Origin: Aphis gossypii
Taxonomy: Eukaryota; Arthropoda; Insecta; Hemiptera; Aphididae
Length of the DNA stretch: 64,000 bases
NCBI RefSeq assembly: GCF_020184175.1
Contig: NC_065533.1
Coordinates: 56,458,351-56,522,350, forward strand
Direction: 5' to 3'
Shown here: piece after piece, positions 46,442 through 59,600 of the stretch
Position numbering within the stretch: position 1 is the first letter of the stretch
Layout of the letters: every line of letters starts with the position of its first letter
Position numbers and translations under genes: made by a program
The notes under the pieces: model-generated
What the model was told of the DNA's origin: nothing
Database searches by the model: none
What the model saw: only the letters and a program-made list of their open reading frames with translations

Positions 46442-47330
46442 ATATTATATATATATATAATAATATACACCGGCGTGGACGTCGGACCGTTATTCCGACG
46501 GTTAGGGTGCGGGAGGGCAGCACGCGAAGTGCAATTAGAGTCTGTAGCGGGTAAAACGAAAAACCATATATATATATTATTTTACACAACACGGCAGTGC
46601 TCTCTGATTAATGTACGCATTGTTAGATCGTCCGGCGACGATTGCGCTGCTGCTGCGATCCGATCTGAATTCATCAGCTAATGGACCGCACGAGAGAATA
46701 ATATTTCGCTCGCCAGTGTACGGTCGGCTCGGCGCAGCGGCAAAGGCCGGGGGAGCCTCTGTGCGGATATATAAAACCGGGGCGCCGGGCGAAAATGAAA
46801 AAAAAAAAAAGATCTATATATAATATATGATACGTCACTATATACGGTATATTATATAATATATATGGTAACAATTTTTTCCCCGTCGCATTTTATATAC
46901 ACTCGTAAAATGTTTAAGTGTACAAACGTCGCGTGTAACGTATATTATGTATAATAATATGACGACGAGTGTATATAGTCATCACTCGGGTAGAATCTTA
47001 TTATATTGTACTACCAGCACTATATATATGCTGGCATACTGTATACAGTACGCCACTGACTGCATTATTGTTAATACGCATAGTATACACATATTATAAA
47101 TTGTAATTACATCGCGTTCTCGATCCGAGTGCGTGTATGTGTGTTTTTGTGTACGCGTTGTAATAATATACTCTGCATCTCTCTCTCTCTCTCTCGGGGT
47201 GATTTCACCCTCCGATCGTAATTTCCGGTACTCATTCGATAATGATGATGTCGCGTGGTCCGACGACGAGGAGTTCTTTTGCCTTCTGTTGTTTTTTTCC
47301 CGATTCAAACCTATAGTGTAAGCCTATAGT
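46442..47330. other. non-coding, partly GC-rich
   Basis: 46470-46800 is CpG-rich (GTCGGACCGTTATTCCGACG is a near-palindrome) and could be a promoter or first exon. No recognised protein. A (TC)n run lies at 47178-47195. Frames on both strands around 46982-47321 overlap this run and are not convincing. Confidence 0.45.
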
Positions 47331-47333
47331 GTA

Positions 47334-50300
47334 TATGGCTCACGTTTAACATATGTAAAGTCTTGTAAAAGTGTTTTAATATTTTTCCCATTATCGGTAT
47401 CACTATCTACAGTCGATACAGAAGATTGAGAAGATAAGAACAACTCAAATTCATCTTCCTCATTTAACCCCAGTTAATTCAGATATTTCAGCAACATAGT
47501 TCGCTAAACAAAATCATATTACATTTCAGTCATTAGGTATCTACTAATAATATTATGTTTTATACAATTCACATTAAATTATTTTTACCTGGACATAAGT
47601 CATTAGAATTAATATCATTATCTAAATCATCATCAGATTTATAAAACTGGAGCAAAGCATTCAAGTTAATACTAAGTGATTTATCCCTTTTTTAATTTCA
47701 TATTCATTTAATAAACATTAATATCTTGGATCAAGGAATATAGCTAAAATGGAAAAAAATATTAGTAAACTATACAGTAAGTAATTATAAAAAATAAACG
47801 ACTAAAATTATACTAATGTTTAACCAAGTTAATTTACTATAGATTATAACTTATAATTCAACAAAATAATTGCCTGATCAATACATTTAAATAAAAATAA
47901 TATTTTACTGTTAAAGATTAGGTACAGCACGAAAAATACCAATTTTAAAATGAATAGTACAACATACCAATAATATTATTAATTTCTAAACATTTTTTAT
48001 ATTAGATAGATTTCATATAAATCAGCAGTTCTTACTAACTATAGATCGGAGCCCAACGAGTGTCCTTAATACTCAAGAGGCTACGGCTATTGGTAGTTCC
48101 CCCCATTTACACAACCTCATACCTTAATGTGCTTATGACATGAGATATTTAAAAAAAAAATAAAACATTTTCAGAAGTAAATTGGTAAAAGGGTCTGTGA
48201 ATTTTAAATGTTTTATCAATTCTATAGACTTTAAGAACCACTGATATAGATAATATTACTGTATAATAGAATTATTTTGACTTATTATTAGTAAAACAAT
48301 CACAAAACATAGATGTTTATTTTTATTCGATAAATATAACCTGCTATGAAAACATTATTGTTTAACAAAATCGTCTAATGTTCCACCATAGCCTTTAAAA
48401 TTGCTTTTGATAGTATGGAACCATTTGATTTCAGACCATTAGAGGCCCTTCACCAAATTCCAAAAAAATCTCCCAAATTCAGATCCTGTTTCTGAAAAGC
48501 TAATGTAGCAATCTTTACAGGTTTCAAAGCTTCAACCTAAATATTGTAATAATTAAATAATGATTTAAAAATAATTTCCATATTATATTTAATTAGAAGG
48601 AACATCATATAATAGGATTAAATAACTTACAATGCTTTGAATAGATTCCCACTCACTATTGTGGAGTTGTAACTCCAAGTTTGTCCCATCATACTTTTGA
48701 CAAAATATTTTTAATTCTAATAGTCTAAATATCATGTATACAATGAATTCCATCTCGTTTCATTATCCAAAATAGCCAATTTAAAATTTACCCTTGCCAA
48801 CCAACAGGAATACTTTGGATTTCTAAGTGTTTTTACAACCTATTTTACAAAATAAATTACATAAATATTACCCAAAAAAAATGTTTTTAAGTATTAATAT
48901 TTAATTATAAACTATTTAATAAAATAACTTACATGTCTAGTCCGTGAGATAGAATTCATAATTGGTGCAACTTTAAACCCTTGAAGTATACATAGCTGTA
49001 ATGTATGCACCGAACACCATACACAAGATTATGTAATTGCTACTGGGCTAAGAGCATTACAAACATTACTTTCTACATTTTCAATATTCATTGTAATACC
49101 ATCTGTTTAAAAAATAAAATAATAATTTAATTATGAAAATTATAATAAAATTAATTATTTTTATTATATTATAATTATTAATTGATAACATACCATTTGT
49201 TGGTTGTTTGCAATTTTTAAGTTCATTTTCAATGTCGATACATGAAAGTGGCTCTCCTTCATTAATGTAAATGTCAGACTGATCATCATCAAAACTATCA
49301 TTATTATCACCATCTAGTTCATTTTCAGTCATTACACACATTTCAGGTATTTCATTTACTATCCTTGCTAACTTCACCATGTTTGCCGCATTATCACAGG
49401 TAATCGTATATACTTGTTCTTTTTTAATACTATATGTTTCTAGTATTTCGAGAAGCTAAAATAATAAGTTAAACATTACCAAGTATAAAGTATTTTAAGC
49501 CTAAGGATTAATATATTTACCAATTTTTTTAAATTTTCAGCTGTATGTTGTTCATTAACCTCTACCATTCCTATTGTATACAAACATAATTTATTATCTT
49601 TAATGTATTGAACATTAACACCCATAATGGAATGACTATGTCACTTTACACAGTCAATTTTTAAACTAATTAACTGATTTGTTATGTCAGACTTAATTTC
49701 AGTAGTTATTATAGCTGCTGTTGATAAAATATGGGATTTTATGTTGTGTGGATTAATAGCAAATCCTATAATGGATAACAAAAAATAAGTATTTGTAAGA
49801 TTAATTTTATACCTACATATTATATTTATAATTTAGATAAAAATTATTTAATTGCCTGCACCAATAGCTTCAGTTAAGGGCTTTAAAATTTTCTTAAGCC
49901 CAGAATCACTAAATATAGTAAAAGGATGACCATTTACAGTAACAAGTTCTGTACAGGCTTTCAATAATGTAGTCTTATCTAACTTAACGTTTAGGCTTTT
50001 TTTGATCAAAATACTATCCATCATACCATGTTTCTATAAAAGCATTTACCTATTAATTTTTTTATTAATTAGATGTACTATTTAAAACATGCAAGTATAA
50101 TAATTAGTATCATAATTAATATGTTAACACCTAATTAATAATAAAACTATAATATATATACTATATACATATCTTAGTTTAGGTAGGTATTATAACCATT
50201 GATTATAAATACTAGTGTTTATAACCATTAATCAATGATATATAGGTACATAATATAATCTTCAATAAGTGTCATTTAAATATACAGGAGGTGCAAGAAT

Positions 50301-50579
50301 TTAAAACTTAATTACCTACCTTTAGTGGTGGAAGTGCTGTGGTAGAGTCATCATTCGGTGGACGCTTTTCTTTGATGGTATTTTCTTTTTTTATATACGC
50401 TGTAAGACTTTATATTCTTCAACGTGACAACATCTTATATGCGTCTCAAGATTATTGCTGTAGCGACCTTTTAGCATAGGTCGTCGACACTCTTGAATAT
50501 TGCACGTTGATTCATCTTTTAAGTATATTATAGGTAAAAAACCACTTGCTCACGGGATTCGTTTGTTTTCTCTCCATTT
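47334..50579 (-). pseudogene. hAT transposase with BED finger, about nine exons, truncated
   Basis: Minus-strand exons, from splice sites: 50579-50320 (NPVSKWFF and, one frame over, CNIQECRRPMLKGRYSNNLE then THIRCCH: BED zinc finger), 50033-49855 (LLKACTELVTVNGHPFTIFS), 49765-49521 (LISLKID, NVQYIKDNKLCLYTIGM), 49455-49194 (QVYTITCDNAANMVKLAR), 49103-48937 (SVHTLQLCIL), 48839-48631 (LDNETRWNSLY, then CQKYDGTNLELQ), 48536 to about 48368, about 47746-47589 (FLDPRY) and about 47510-47334 (LNEEDEFELFLSS). This is the usual hAT order: BED, DDE core, CxxHxLxL, TRWNS, LDPRY. The dimerisation domain is missing; sequence changes near 47330. Frameshifts in the BED exon (50519) and after TRWNS (48735) and several stops make it dead. 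One donor is GC, not GT (49854). Confidence 0.85.
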
Positions 50580-50836
50580 TAACTAATAATTATAGATTAT
50601 GTATGGATAACTTTATAAACTACGTAACGCTAAAGAAACTAGGAAGAGACTGACACAAGTGACACGTAGAGTTGCTCAAAAATAGTTTTCAACAGTTGTT
50701 TGATAGTCTTGTTGTTATCGAGAACATACTTACATACCTACGTCAATATTTAAGAATAATACATGTCACGGTAACGTCGCCGTTATCACGATAACTTATT
50801 ATATTTCCCGGTTATTATCCTCCCAACAACGATAAT
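50580..50836. other. 5' flank of the BED-hAT gene
   Basis: Non-coding on both strands. It probably contains the promoter of the hAT copy. GTGACACGTAGAGTTGCTCA (50663-50682) could be an element end, but no partner was found. Confidence 0.4.
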
Positions 50837-52107
50837 ATTTCGATGGCTAAGAGGCCAAAAGTTGTGTGTCCAATTTTTCTCAAAATCGTTTTATTAGTCT
50901 ATTGGATTAATCTGGGTCGTCTTTTTGATTCGGTAAAACATTATACGTCAATATTTTAATTTAAACGTGCTTTATTTATACTTTAATTTTTGTGATTTTA
51001 GCGCAAGTTATGTTTTTTTAGTGCACACATATTATAACAAGTCCTAAATTAATGAGACCATACAATCAATATTTTACCCTAGTCTAAATATTAAGCGGAC
51101 ATATATAACAAGTCCGGACTTGTTACTTTTGTCAAAAACATTCATACAATTTTGGACGTGTAATGTTTTAGATAGTATTGAATTTGTTAATCTATCTTTA
51201 AAAATGTAATATGTTCGAAGACCGAACGTATTATTTTTAATGCATGCCGTTGTAATCATTGATAATACGTCGATACGTCAAAATAATATTATTTTTATTG
51301 ATAATATTATGATATTAATATTATTATCATTTAACATATTATGTCTCTCCAAGGTTTATAGATAATATTATCTATAAACCTTGATGTCTCTCGTGTCATA
51401 TTTTGTAGTTGTCGTTATGACTCCAATATTGTGAATTTCTTCTTTTTTATTTTAATTAGTTAATACTTAATAGTCAATTAATACATTTAATTGAAATAAT
51501 AATAATTTTATAATTATTATCATAAAATAAAATAAATGATTATGTATAGTATATCTTTATATTTTTTACATTTAAAATGTGATGTCTTTAATTAGCATAA
51601 AATAACAAGTTTTATTTGACTAAAAATTTGATGAAAACACTACTTTTTATTTATTACAATAAATAATATTTTTTTATATTTTTTCATCTTTTAACCTTTT
51701 TACGACAATTATATATTTATTAAATTTAGTCAAAAAATTAGTCTAAAATAAATTTTAACTTTTTATACTATTAATTAATTAGAGTTTATACTGAATTAAT
51801 AGTTTTTAATAAGTCCATCAAAACCTAGTATATGTACGTTGTAAAAATATATTTTAATTGCCATTTATAACAAGTCCCACTTAAGTTTAAAAGATACATT
51901 ATTATTACGTCAACAAAAGCATTTAAGACTTAAAAGTAATAATTTATGTAATCTACAGAATATTTCACAAATAAATAAGTTGCAACATCTGAAATCAAAA
52001 AACTGCAACAAAAATTATTTGTTGTGGAATTATTTAAAATCTTAAAACTGCTCTCCTCTAAAATTTAGCGTTTGTAACACACATTTTGGCCTCTTAGCCA
52101 TCGATTT
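50837..52107. mobile_element. 1.26-kb terminal-inverted-repeat element, non-autonomous
   Basis: The left end at 50841 (CGATGGCTAAGAGGCCAAAA) is repeated in inverse orientation at 52084-52103 (TTTTGGCCTCTTAGCCATCG), followed internally by a GTGTGT-containing stretch on both sides. ATTT flanks both ends (50837-50840 and 52104-52107), a candidate 4-bp target duplication. The word TATAACAAGTCC recurs inside (51032, 51105, 51867), once as a palindrome AACAAGTCCGGACTTGTT (51107-51124). No coding capacity. Superfamily not identified. Confidence 0.75.
51341..51392. repeat. 34-bp perfect palindrome flanked by 9-bp direct repeats
   Basis: 51350-51383 is its own reverse complement (CAAGGTTTATAGATAAT and its mirror). 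ATGTCTCTC lies on both sides (51341-51349 and 51384-51392), exactly adjacent. This has the shape of a tiny insertion made only of two joined inverted ends with a 9-bp target duplication, as Mutator-like elements produce. It lies within the 1.26-kb element. Confidence 0.85.
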
Positions 52108-52784
52108 ATACAATAATTATTATTACTTAAAGGAAATTACTTATTATAAATAATTTCTGTGCAGCGTAACGTGTTTTTTCCACGTAATGTCAAGTTATTT
52201 ATAACTAATACAGAATTACTAGAATTTATTTCAAAACCTACGACTAGAGGAACTATAACGTTCTCGAATAATTACAAATCATTATTAATTTATATTTGAT
52301 ATAGGTACTAAGGTACCTACAAAGTCACATATCACTTCACATACGGTGTATAATATTTAAAATTTTATACATATTGTTTATTTAAAAGGAATTACCAAAT
52401 TACCTACATCAATTATGTTATACCATAATACAATTTAATATTAATATACGTAAAACATTATACATTTAATTAATATATTTTATACATCATTATCCATTAT
52501 GTCTTATTAACTATTAGATTTTCTTAGTTATTAGTTATTAATTATTATTAGTAATAACTTATTACTTATAAGCCGTTATGGAGTATAGAATAATGTTTCA
52601 ATCAAATTATCCACATCTCTTATATTTTTACATTACACCGTATTTCCACCGGACTTCTGAAAAGTCGGACTACCCGACATTTACAGTTGACCATTTTTGA
52701 AATAATTGAAATTGTATGTTATATTTACAACAGCTTATAACTATTTACAATTTAAATGTTAGATAATAATTTATTTTTTTTTTT
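52108..52784. other. AT-rich non-coding
   Basis: Nothing recognised. Short reading frames only. Confidence 0.6.
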
Positions 52785-53065
52785 ATTTTTTTGATATCGG
52801 TATTTATTTTTTCCGATTTTGATTTCGGTTTTGTATACCATAATTTTTTTTTCCGATTTTGATTTCAGTTTTGGATATCGATATTAATGTTTTTCGATTT
52901 CTTTTTTAATTTCGAATATCGATGTTCGTTTTTTGCTATTTCGGTTTCGGTTTTGATTACCTACCGTTTTTGATTTTTTTCAATTTTAATTTCGATCTTG
53001 ATATCGATTTCGGTTTTTAACGATGTTAACCCGCGGTATTTAAAATCGATATCCAATTTCGGTTT
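52785..53065. repeat. degenerate tandem repeat rich in TTTCGGTTTTGAT and GATATCGAT words
   Basis: About 280 bp of T-rich sequence repeats variants of CCGATTTTGATTTCGGTTTT and GATATCGATATT with a loose 20-30-bp period. The purine/pyrimidine bias is strong. It looks like decayed satellite or expanded simple sequence. Confidence 0.75.
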
Positions 53066-56049
53066 CAAGCTCTGCTAATTAGGTATGATAAATTAAAGAA
53101 GGGACGATGAAATCGTATCCACGAAATAAAAATTATACACACACATACTATTATCAAAATATAATCATGTATTTATGTATATATAATATTATGATGTTTT
53201 ACGAACCCGTTCGGGGTGAAGATAAACAAATAAAATATTCACCGTCCTCTCTTGAAAAACTCTCGTAGTCTTGTTGATTCTCGACTGTCTGCTATTAATC
53301 AATTGTACAGTTTAATTGGGAAACGGGCGAGTGTGTGATTGTACGCGCGCATGTGATTATAACGTCAGTTTTGAAGACGGACTAGGTCGTCCTGACGTGT
53401 ACGAGTGGGAAAAGGGTCAAGAGGTATAGGCCGAAGAGATTGACGTGGAACCGGCAGAACAGTGACGAAGGTCGTGTACGAAACAGAAGTACGGCGGGCA
53501 ATGAATAAAAGTGTTTTTGATTAATCATCTAAGGTTGTTTTCATAATTTTCGTCTTGAAAAAAAAAAATGTTGATTTTTCATTTATTTATTTTACCATAA
53601 CTTATTCGTGATTTCGTTAAATTATTCTCAGTCTCGTGTACTGTAATATAGTATTATACAATATAATATATTATTACGATAATGAGGATCGGCACTGTCG
53701 ACACAGTCGTGTTGTTAAACGCGCGCGTAGTACGTATTATGTAATATTCTTTGACCAAACAAAAATATTATAAAAGTTTAAGAAAAAAAAAAAACAATAA
53801 CAAGAACTCTCCAAGCTCAAGATTGTTTACGAAAAGTCCGTGTTGTTGTGTTGTTTTTTCAATCGTCATCTGCGCGACACACATCACTTAGCAATCCGTC
53901 GAAAAGTTCGAAAAATCAATTCTGTTCTATACGTTTTCGAATGAATATATGAGTACCTACTGTGAAACTCGTCCGCGTAGCATTGTTATAATACATTCGT
54001 ATTCTGCAGTACTTATTAATATATTGTGTAAAAATAGAGCGCGTTGAGTAATTCTTTTACGATTTTTGATGTTTTTAATTATGGAGAGGAACGTAAAAAT
54101 AAATTAGTAATCATCTAGCCGGCTTACCATTATTATTTTGAAAATAATAGTCAGTTGAATGATTTTTATAAAGAAGACGTATTTTATCATAAACATCAAT
54201 ACACTCTTTTCTCTACACTCGTTTCTCGCTTCACTCATAAACTCTCGTTTCTGTATGCAATAATATTCACTATGTTTAGTTCCTTTTCGATATGTTAGGT
54301 TTTGAAGACTTTTGAAGACTGTAAATGTCCAAAGACTGACAAAAGAAAAAAGCGACTAAGAAATTTGCTGGTTATGTAATTAGGTTATTAAGTATACGAC
54401 GTAACTTCATACACAGCTTACATGTATTATAATATATTGTAAAAAATTGATATAGTTTGATCAACTCGAAAATAATTTTAACACGATAGAATTATAGATT
54501 TCTTTATATATAACTTATCGTGTAATTATTATATTCGTTGTTCAATTATATTATTAATTGTTAATAGGTAATTGAAATTTATTGGCCATACAATATGTAG
54601 CGCCGTAAATAATTATTCAAAACAAAATAGGAACTTGTACATAGTTATATACACCTATAATGCAATATTATACTAGTACCTATTGTATCTTTTATCTTGC
54701 ATTTATAGTGGTAAACATTGATGTATCTAAATACTCTTTTCAAGTATCTTGTCGACGACTGAGTACACTATTGTTTTGAAAATGAGCCACAGGAAAAGTG
54801 TGCAACATGAATATCCATTAACGATTCTCTAGAGCATCGTTTTTATTATTATTATTTTTTTCATTAGATATATTTATTTACAAATAAATAAACGATTGGT
54901 GTGCAATGTACACATAAACGACGACAAAGTTTGTATTGGATTTCAATTGGAACTTTGACTATGTCATTATTTATTAGTTAACTCATTCTTTGCGATTGTC
55001 TCTCATTGCAAGATACACAAACGATTAAAAACGTCGAATAACTCTATTCAACATAAGTACCTATTACCTACTTCGCTTAAACACGTATTTAGAAAACTAA
55101 TATAATACACTAATCGATTTTTATATTCGACAATTGATCAATTATTAATTTTTCTTTAAAAATTATAAGAAAGAATAAACAAGAGTGTATTATTTTTCTT
55201 ACCCGACCGCGGCGTTTTTACGAAAAAAAAATCTATTGTCGGCATACCATATATGTATAAATTGGCGGAGGGATGAAAATATTGACACATCTATATACGC
55301 ACTGAAAATTATAGACATAAATGTTATTTGGAGAAGAAAGGTCTTGTCGAGCTGCTGCTGTAGCCGGCGCGTTAAAAACTTCGTAGTTGTATGATACGTA
55401 TATAAAGATCAGGTGACAGTAAAATTACTTTATTTGACTTTTTACTTAGTACTTTAATCTTTTTGGGAAAGCCGGTGGGTTATTTAGAGTGGATTACTTG
55501 ATAGAAAGCCACAATCGAATTGAATGGTATATGACAGAAGTGTCATTTTTGAAGTGCGTATGGTAAGTATAGGTGCACTAACTGTTTCGCGTAATACTTT
55601 TTCAATACTAGAAAAGTGAAACGATTATTCTAGCGAATTGAAACATTTTGTTTTCATTTTATTTTCTCTAGAGTTGTGAGCAGCAGTGATATTCTCGTAA
55701 TAGACACGAAAAATAAACCATACATCCAAATTCTATGCTATATTGAAAAGCTGTGGCAGACCTGAAAATGTATGCGTCAAGTCCTTTTTTCCGTTTCACC
55801 GGTTTGGCGGGCTGTTTTGTCCAGACACGTATTAAGCAGCGAGACGAAATTATTAATAAATACCTATACATTATATTTACTATAATATACAATGTGTAAC
55901 TAAACACATTCGAAAGGATATATTTTGCGGAAATAATAATGGTCCGGTCGAGTCGTAGAAGCTATGTACAGCAGTGTATACGCGTCTATATCGTACACTG
56001 CGCGCCGGTCACTCCCCACATAGGTCAGGCGATATTTTTTAAGTGACCT
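53066..56049. other. AT-rich non-coding
   Basis: No supported gene. A CpG-richer patch at about 53330-53480 (GCGCGCATGTGATTATAACG) and the 54830-54900 (ATT)n tract stand out. Frames such as 55185-55394 have no recognisable domain. Confidence 0.5.
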
Positions 56050-56650
56050 TTGACGGGCGGTGGTGGTGGGTCAGTGGGGGATGGGTCGAGGATGCGACGT
56101 ATCCGATGGCGCGCCCGCGCACTCATGTATATATATATATATATAATATATCTGTCCGGTCGGGGTGCACTTAGGAAACGATTCATTTTCCCGAATTGCT
56201 TCCTCCGCGTCTATCCGGTCCGACGTAACGCACATCATATGCCCCTCTTCCCACGGGAACAATGTATTCGCCGGGCCAGGTCAAGGTTCCTCCTCCGCCG
56301 CCGACCCCCCGCCGGCGACGTAAGCGGCCGTCATCGCCGGCGAATATTGCTTTCGACAATCTGTCGTCCGTTTCCGACCGGCCTGGACCCCGACTTGGAC
56401 ACACGCACACATGCACACTATACCTATATATCGTATTCGGGTCGTTTCAAATACTTATTTATTGCGAGGGCGCACACGCCTCGACCGATTTTTATTACTT
56501 CCCGCCGGCCGTCCGGCCGGTGTGTAATTTCTCCTTTTTCCCGCCGTCGCCCAAAACGCATTACCCGGCCGATTCATGTACCGACGGATAATCAGTACGA
56601 ATCAGCCTCCCGACGGTGGTCAAATCGGCAAAATCATTATCTTGTAATAT
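56050..56650. other. GC-rich pocket with a candidate first coding exon
   Basis: GC and CpG content are far above the flanks. On the plus strand, ATG at 56262 (context GGGAACAATGT) opens MYSPGQVKVPPPPPTPRRRR, and a donor-like CGAC|GTAAGC follows at about 56320. If real it would be a short Pro/Arg-rich first exon spliced to something outside or far downstream. The longer frame at 56050-56670 passes through (TA)n and is not credible as protein. Confidence 0.3.
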
Positions 56651-59600
56651 ATATTATGGGCACGAGATGACACGACGCTGCGGCTAACGCATTTACAGTG
56701 AGCATATTGCAGTGTGTGGGTCACGCGATATATTTACGTATACGCCGTGAAATCTTCGCAACCAAAATAATAAAGTAAGTATCTCTAGACTTTAGACGCG
56801 TCGTTTTTTTTTTTTTTGTTTAATTTTTTGATAAGCAATTGTTCATCACACTTTTGCTTAACATCGCATTAAATCAGTCTTTTTCGACGATGTATAGTTG
56901 GACAGTTTTGATCTTGAGTGCGCGGGTTAGATATATCTTACAAAATAATGACGTGTAATTTTAGAGTCAAGGACCATATCATCGCTCGTAAATATCACAA
57001 AATATATGCATATTATGTTCAAATTATAATCGCAGGTTCCCGCGGGTTAGTATAAATATGTATAGTGAGTTGGTAAAATCTATAGGGTGACCGTAGGTCC
57101 CGTTTAAAACGAAATTGTCCCTTTTTTGAATGTCACTTCCCTTTGTCGCGATAAACTTCAAACGGGATGACGTTTTTTGTTCTGTTTTAATCCCGTTATA
57201 TTATAATATGTCCTTATATTGTGTATAATATGTTCGTTAAAGCAAAAAACCTGTACTTACACAAAAATATACAAAGCGATATTTTGTATATTATATGCAT
57301 CGAAATCAAGAGTATAATCAACAGTTTTATTGCTGTTTAGCGTAACGATAAAGCACCGATTTCCGACGAATAATTTATTGTCAACGATAAACTTTACATT
57401 ATAACCGTTTCTTAGTGCATACATAAACAATATGATCAACTCAATGTAATCGCAATATTTTATGAATTAAATCAGCGTGTGATTTTATCGTTTTTAAATT
57501 AAGTCCTAAATAATTATATTTAATATTTTATTTAAATATTTGTATCATAAAAGCGTCTATAACGATATGAAAATTATATTATGTATTCCTAGAGTGGTTT
57601 AATTTTGAGTGGCGATGATTATAAAAGCCTATAATCATTATGTACGTATACATACACAACATAATAAATATTAAGTTCGTCTAAGAGAAAACAAAAACAA
57701 AGCGACGGCAGTGCTAGGCTAAAACTTTGAACTCGATGAGATCTTATTATACTTGTTGTCTATTGAAATGCTGGTTGGAATAGCTCTCAGCGTATGTGTA
57801 TTATGATTATTTAGGTAAAATGTGGTAAATAATATAATCTTGAAACTGCTATAGACTGATAAACTGATGCATACTTGTTGCAGATGAATCTGTAGTTAAC
57901 GTAAAATGTGAACACGAATTAATTTATTCCAAATAATTATAGTTCTAATGTTCTATACTATTGGGTTTGATTGACTTAGGTATAACAAAATATAATATGC
58001 GAATAGGTGGTACTGAATACCAATAGTCATAAATTTTTTTTAAGTTTTAATGATTATATTAATTTTTAAAGCGCTGTAAACGGTCGTTGTCACTTTATTA
58101 AATAGCATGGAATAAATTACTATGTAGATAGTTATTAGTAGTCCCTTATTGAGATTACTAAACATTCAAAACAGAATTCGGCAATCGATTCCTAGAATCG
58201 TGACATTCACAGCAAGTGACAATAATAAAATGTCAATTTACAAAGAAGTAAAAGTAATAAAAACACCTCTTAGATATCCTATCTGATAATAGACTCCTCG
58301 TTTAATTGCTCAAGTGACTTTACCTTACTAATATGATACAAGATCTACAATTAAAAGGTAAATGATTTTATATATTAAGTGTAGTGAACCAAATTGTGAA
58401 ATTTGAAATTCTATACACTATTGTCAATCGAGTAATTATTTCCTGTTCGTTTCGTTATTTATATTTATTTAAATTATTTATAGATTTTCAATTAATTATT
58501 ATTTATACATGAATAATATACCCGAACATTGAAATGGATTGAATTGTGTAAGTTTTCTAGCTGTGAATAAAACACAACAATTCGCGTATTCATATAAAGG
58601 CAATTTCTAAAATAACAAATATAAATCACAATAGTCAATAAAAAATATAAAATATTTTAATAATAGGTGATTATTATTACATCAAACATAAATTTGAGTG
58701 GTGCTACAGTGGGTTATTTTTCGTACACGCGTACAATCCGTCTACCTAATTTTAGATTTATACTCTAAAAGCCGCGAGTATTAAACTACTTAGCGTAAGA
58801 TTAATAAAAGGATATAGTTGAAGTGCAGTATTTTTTTGTTTTTTATAATGTATTAAATCAATAAATTTAGTACAGCGCAGTAGTATTGTGGAAACTTTGG
58901 AACACGATGTCACGTAGTCTATTATAACAACACGAGGATAGGTAATACATTATTATTTATTATTCTTTCGATTTCGATTTCATCGTTTCGATTCGAGCTT
59001 TAAGTTTATAGAGTTTTATTCGTTAGACTACAGCTGCAGCTGTCGACGCGCAACAATATGTCTATTGTCTGCGGCTATATATAATCGAATGACGCTTGTA
59101 AATGCGTCTTTTATAGTACGATTAAAAGCATTAACATTTAATAATATGACTAATATTTTACAAGTAACAACAACTAAATAAAATTGTGATTAGTGAGACA
59201 GAGTGATTATAAGAGTAATCTCATTGAATTATTGTTATATTATTATTCAAAAACACCAGTGAATGGGGTCGCAACGATGTCGTCGCAATAATCGCAATAC
59301 ATTATTATAATATAATGTATACTATTTACGTTATCGAAAGGCCCGACAACTGTGGCCTTAACACATGTAATGCACACCATCATGTAAAAGATTATGGTCG
59401 ATTCTAATGATCTATGAGTAAAAATAACCAAAACACATGTTTTGTGGCTTCGTCATGATTGATGCACTCACGATTATAATGTATACTTACTATGAAAAAA
59501 TCAATCGAACACAATATTTCACCCCCGAAAGTGTATGGTCGTACCGAACAACTGTATACGAATGAATCTACTATAAGAGTCACGTCAATTTATGGTCGAT

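Noticed and set aside
56050..56670. 206-codon plus-strand frame
   Set aside because: It runs through an alternating TA tract (YIYIYII) and CG-rich DNA where stops are rare; no domain recognised.
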